A stretch of 8,736 nucleotides of DNA from an uncultured Sphingobium sp. (GTDB taxonomy: Bacteria; Pseudomonadota; Alphaproteobacteria; Sphingomonadales; Sphingomonadaceae): NCBI GenBank assembly GCA_913773715.1, contig CAJYHD010000495.1, forward strand, positions 1 through 8,736, given 5' to 3'. The notes beneath the pieces are model-generated. The model did no database searches. It was not told the DNA's origin and was given only the letters and a program-made list of their open reading frames with translations. This document shows positions 6,749 to 8,736 of the stretch, in pieces (the first letter of the stretch is position 1; each line of letters opens with the position of its first letter). Both the position numbers and the translations under genes were made by a program.

Positions 6749-7798
6749 TCAGCCGATCGTGATTGTGTTCTGGATTTCCATGGTGTCGACGCCAATCGAC
6801 ATTGGGCAGACATGACCTGGCAAAATCGCGACGTCGAATAGCTCGGAAATCTCACCATCTAGGCGGATCCAATCTACCAGGTCGCCGGTGCGAAGATCGA
6901 TGACGAACACGCCGCACCATGGCTCTCCATCGCGTCGGGTGATCTCGCGCTCGAGTTCCAGTTCCTTGAAGCTGCCGTCCCGCGGCTTCGATGCGGTGAC
7001 GACCGCAAAGCCGTTATGCACCGCCAGCCCACGCAGGAACCCGGGGCAGAACGCGACGTCCTGCTTGGCGCCGGTGTCCAGATCGACGCGGATCAACTGT
7101 CCCCGCCCGCTGTCGAGCGCGTAGAGCTTGCCATCTGCAACCCGAGGACTGTGAGGCATGGACAACTGGTCGGTGACAACTCGTCCAGTCTCCACCTCGA
7201 TGATGACCCCGCCGGTTTCGCGGCGCGCGCGCCAGCCGCTCAGCACGTCGGTCTGGCTGACGGCGGTCACATAGGCCGGGCGTCCGTCCAGCATGGCCAT
7301 TCCGTTGAGGTGGCACCGATCTTCGGCTGCGAGCTTGGAAATGAACGGGGGCCGCCAGTAGGGTCGGAAACTGTGCACTGGATCGAGCACGGCCAAGCAG
7401 CTGTGTTTGGTGTTGACGAAGACGGGATGCCCATCGACTAGGATGCCGATCTCGTGAATATCGATATCGCCGGTTGTTCGACCTTCCCTCGGAACAAAGA
7501 CAGTGTCGAATGATCCATTGGCCTGCTCACCGACACCGAGCATATTCTCCAGGCGCCAAAGTTGGTACAGCGATCCCAGCCAGAGCCGGCCTCCATCGTA
7601 ACAAACACCCATGGCCCGTACGAAGTTCTGCTGGTTGAATGACACGCTGCCGTTGGGCAGCAACCCCACCAGAAACAGCTGCCCTGTCTGGTACGAAGTG
7701 AATGCCAGACTAACCTTCTGCGATTCGAGCCAGCCCGCGAACCCCCGAGAAACGGTAATGCTTGTGCCGACTTGCGGTGCGCTATGCGTATTCGTCAT
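6749..7798 (-). CDS. TIGR03032/DUF4915-family protein of unknown function
   Basis: 349 residues, the usual length, and very typical of the TIGR03032 family (also described as DUF4915). Diagnostic blocks in order: 'GWLESQKVSLAFTSYQTGQL' (22-41), 'LWLGSLYQLWRLEN' (72-85), 'TTGDIDIHEIG' (108-118), 'FVNTKHSCLAVLD' (127-139), 'SFRPYWRPPFISKLAAEDRC' (143-162) with 'HLNGMAM' after it, 'SMPHSPR' (213-219), 'FCPGFLRGLAV' (250-260), 'VIDLRTGDLVDWIRLDG' (299-315) and 'ELFDVAILPG' (319-328). The recurring [VL]-x-[VL]-D-x-x-[TS]-G pattern suggests a beta-propeller-like fold, which is inference. No signal peptide or membrane segment is seen, so it should be cytosolic. No biochemical role of the family is known to me. 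ATG at 7796-7798 has only a weak purine stretch (AAGAAAG) upstream, but no better start exists. The gene ends 65 bases before the longest open frame of the autotransporter and 137 bases before its likely start, on the same strand. Confidence 0.92.
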   Translation of the reverse strand: MTNTHSAPQVGTSITVSRGFAGWLESQKVSLAFTSYQTGQLFLVGLLPNGSVSFNQQNFVRAMGVCYDGGRLWLGSLYQLWRLENMLGVGEQANGSFDTVFVPREGRTTGDIDIHEIGILVDGHPVFVNTKHSCLAVLDPVHSFRPYWRPPFISKLAAEDRCHLNGMAMLDGRPAYVTAVSQTDVLSGWRARRETGGVIIEVETGRVVTDQLSMPHSPRVADGKLYALDSGRGQLIRVDLDTGAKQDVAFCPGFLRGLAVHNGFAVVTASKPRDGSFKELELEREITRRDGEPWCGVFVIDLRTGDLVDWIRLDGEISELFDVAILPGHVCPMSIGVDTMEIQNTITIG

Positions 7799-8014
7799 GA
7801 CGCTTTCTTACGCAGAATGGAGTTTGCCCCAAAGCTGAATTCTATCTCCCGCGTGCGAATCGATTGCCAGTCCGGGGTGTACCAGAGTTCGGTCCATCTT
7901 GGCGCCGACTTCAAGCCGGGGAGACAGACACGGGACAGGTCATCGGTTTTATGATGCTGCCAGTATTGCTCCGTCAGCTATCAACCTGACTTTCGAAAAC
8001 GTCCAGGGTGATCG
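7799..8014. other. Leader region of the TIGR03032 gene and tail of the integrase remnant
   Basis: About 215 bases with no gene that I can support. On the minus strand it must hold the promoter for the TIGR03032 gene; a TAGAAT box occurs about 45 bases before its start but I see no good -35 partner. Beyond 8015 the integrase remnant loses all resemblance to its family, so an end of the deleted integrase or island material probably lies in this stretch. Confidence 0.35.
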
Positions 8015-8440
8015 CTACAGCGTGCTGCGCCATTGGGCTCAATGCTTAGGTTCTTTAAACCGCCCTCAATGCTGTCAAGCAGTTCCAGAGCGAAACCGCC
8101 GAATGTCACGACGGGCTTGTCGGCGACTGGCTTTGCCTCTTCCTTGCTTTTCAAGCGTTCGACGCGAGGGTCGATGCCTTCGAGCAGCATCTCCCGGATT
8201 TCGGCGGTACGCTGCCGAACTTTCGCGAGAGGCACGTCCAAGGCCGGACCAAGCCCCATTTCGATTCGCTTGCCAGGGCCGGTCTTATTGATTCTGAATT
8301 CGCTCTTGGGCTTGAGCGTGCCGATGAAGATCCACGATCGGCCGGTCGGGCGGATGCGCAGTTACAGACCACCGCCGTCACCATAGAGGCCGGGCCTCTC
8401 CTCAGACTAAATCTGTCGATCTGAGAGTTTGTTACGCGCG
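8015..8440 (-). pseudogene. Decayed P4-type tyrosine integrase (N-terminal remnant)
   Basis: Reading one minus-strand frame through its stops gives a clear P4-like integrase N-terminus: 'ARNKLSDRQI', stop TAG (8407-8409), 'RPGLYGDGGGL', stop TAA (8362-8364) where Tyr or Trp is expected, 'LRIRPTGRSWIFIG', 'KRIEMGLGPALDVPLAKVRQ', 'EIREMLLEGIDPRVERL' and 'VTFGGFALELLDSIEGGLKN'. At about 8047-8050 one base is missing; past it the family pattern resumes as 'KH', stop TGA (8039-8041) where Arg would be CGA, 'AQWRSTL', then TAG (8015-8017). The whole C-terminal catalytic domain (R...HxxR...Y) is gone. So this covers the DUF4102-like arm-binding domain and the start of the core-binding domain only, and cannot be active. 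The original start codon is not identifiable; about 8440 is the limit of resemblance. It lies about 190 bases past the 3' end of tRNA-Ser in the same orientation, the usual place for such an integrase. Confidence 0.88.
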
Positions 8441-8632
8441 TGCGACGGCGTAATTTCGGCTATTAGCAAGCGATCAGCGGTCCAGCCAGCCATAACTTTG
8501 GACGTAAATTTTGCGTGGCTTTCCACGATCTTCGGCGAATGCCAGTGAACGCAAAATCCATGTGAAAGCGCGGCAAACCGCCCCTCTCCAGCGTTCGTAG
8601 TAATTCGTAATGGTGCGCTGGAAAGTGGCCGC
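8441..8632. other. Gap between tRNA-Ser and the integrase remnant, with inverted and direct repeats
   Basis: No gene is supported here. Directly beside the tRNA, TCCAGCG (8587-8593) and CGCTGGA (8616-8622) form a 7-bp inverted repeat around 22 bases that contain TTCGTA twice (8594-8599 and 8604-8609), ten bases apart. Further along, ATTTTGCGT (8508-8516) and ACGCAAAAT (8549-8557) form a perfect 9-bp inverted repeat. A 5-bp hairpin, CGTGG (8514-8518) with CCACG (8523-8527), may belong to tRNA transcript termination. In integrating elements this interval holds the attachment-site arm and the integrase promoter, so these repeats could be old integrase or excisionase sites. Confidence 0.45.
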
Positions 8633-8724
8633 TGGCGGAGACGCCGGGATTCGAACCCGGGGTGCCCCCTTAAGGGCACGACGGTTTAGCAAACCGCTGG
8701 TTTCAGCCACTCACCCACGTCTCC
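8633..8724 (-). tRNA. tRNA-Ser (anticodon GCU), CCA encoded
   Basis: Class II (long variable arm) tRNA read on the minus strand from 8724. The acceptor stem GGAGACG (8718-8724) pairs with CGTCTCC (8637-8643), followed by discriminator G and an encoded CCA (8633-8635). The T-arm is CCGGG-TTCGAAT-CCCGG. The anticodon loop is TT-GCT-AA with anticodon GCT at 8688-8690, which reads serine codons AGC and AGU. The long variable arm has TGCCC and GGGCA stems, as expected for serine. The length is 89 bases plus CCA. The tRNA remains whole beside the integrase remnant, as expected when an island regenerates the tRNA 3' end at insertion. Confidence 0.97.
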
Positions 8725-8736
8725 GGATGCGGCCTT

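Noticed and set aside
7981..8259. Intact 92-residue protein on the minus strand
   Set aside because: Although open from an ATG, it is only the middle part of the integrase remnant; family sequence continues upstream of the ATG and its last ~22 residues are out-of-frame.
8033..8386. 117-residue plus-strand frame near the integrase remnant
   Set aside because: It is the antisense of the integrase remnant, which has a clear family pattern on the minus strand.

Overview
The window looks like chromosome from a GC-rich alphaproteobacterium, most likely a sphingomonad (Sphingomonadales). This rests on overall codon and base usage, on a C-terminally barrel-anchored autotransporter of the type common in Sphingomonas, on a small conserved protein next to trxC that I recall mainly from sphingomonads, and on a Crp/Fnr regulator without FNR cysteines. 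No taxonomic search was possible.

Layout from left to right. (1) 1-492, plus strand: the 3' end of a short-chain dehydrogenase/reductase gene of the PRISE/5-beta-reductase-like type, cut by the window edge. (2) 695-1474, minus strand: thioredoxin 2 (trxC), followed with a GTGA overlap by a small conserved gene that is broken by a frameshift near 944. (3) 1475-2049: a 575-base gap with no convincing gene, holding a nested palindrome. (4) 2050-2781, minus: a Crp/Fnr-family regulator. (5) 2850-2879: an 11-bp perfect hairpin just after the autotransporter stop. (6) 2895-6611, minus: a ~1238-residue autotransporter (type Va secretion) with a long signal peptide, a Thr/Ser/Gly/Asn-rich passenger carrying about 15 copies of a short motif, and a C-terminal beta-barrel ending in Phe. 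(7) 6749-7798, minus: a TIGR03032/DUF4915-family protein. (8) about 8015-8440, minus: a decayed P4-type tyrosine integrase remnant with several in-frame stops and a frameshift. (9) 8633-8724, minus: tRNA-Ser(GCU) with an encoded CCA.

How it fits together. The integrase remnant lies just past the 3' end of the tRNA-Ser gene and points the same way, the classical arrangement of a genomic island inserted at a tRNA. The TIGR03032 gene, autotransporter and Crp/Fnr gene follow on the same strand, so they may be cargo of an old, now immobile island; the left boundary is not visible as a repeated tRNA end. TIGR03032 and the autotransporter are separated by a short AT-rich gap that holds a plausible promoter, so they may be co-transcribed, independently transcribed, or both. 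The most interesting candidate unit is this TIGR03032-autotransporter-Crp/Fnr block: a surface protein with an uncharacterised cytosolic partner and a nearby regulator. That functional link is inference from gene order only.
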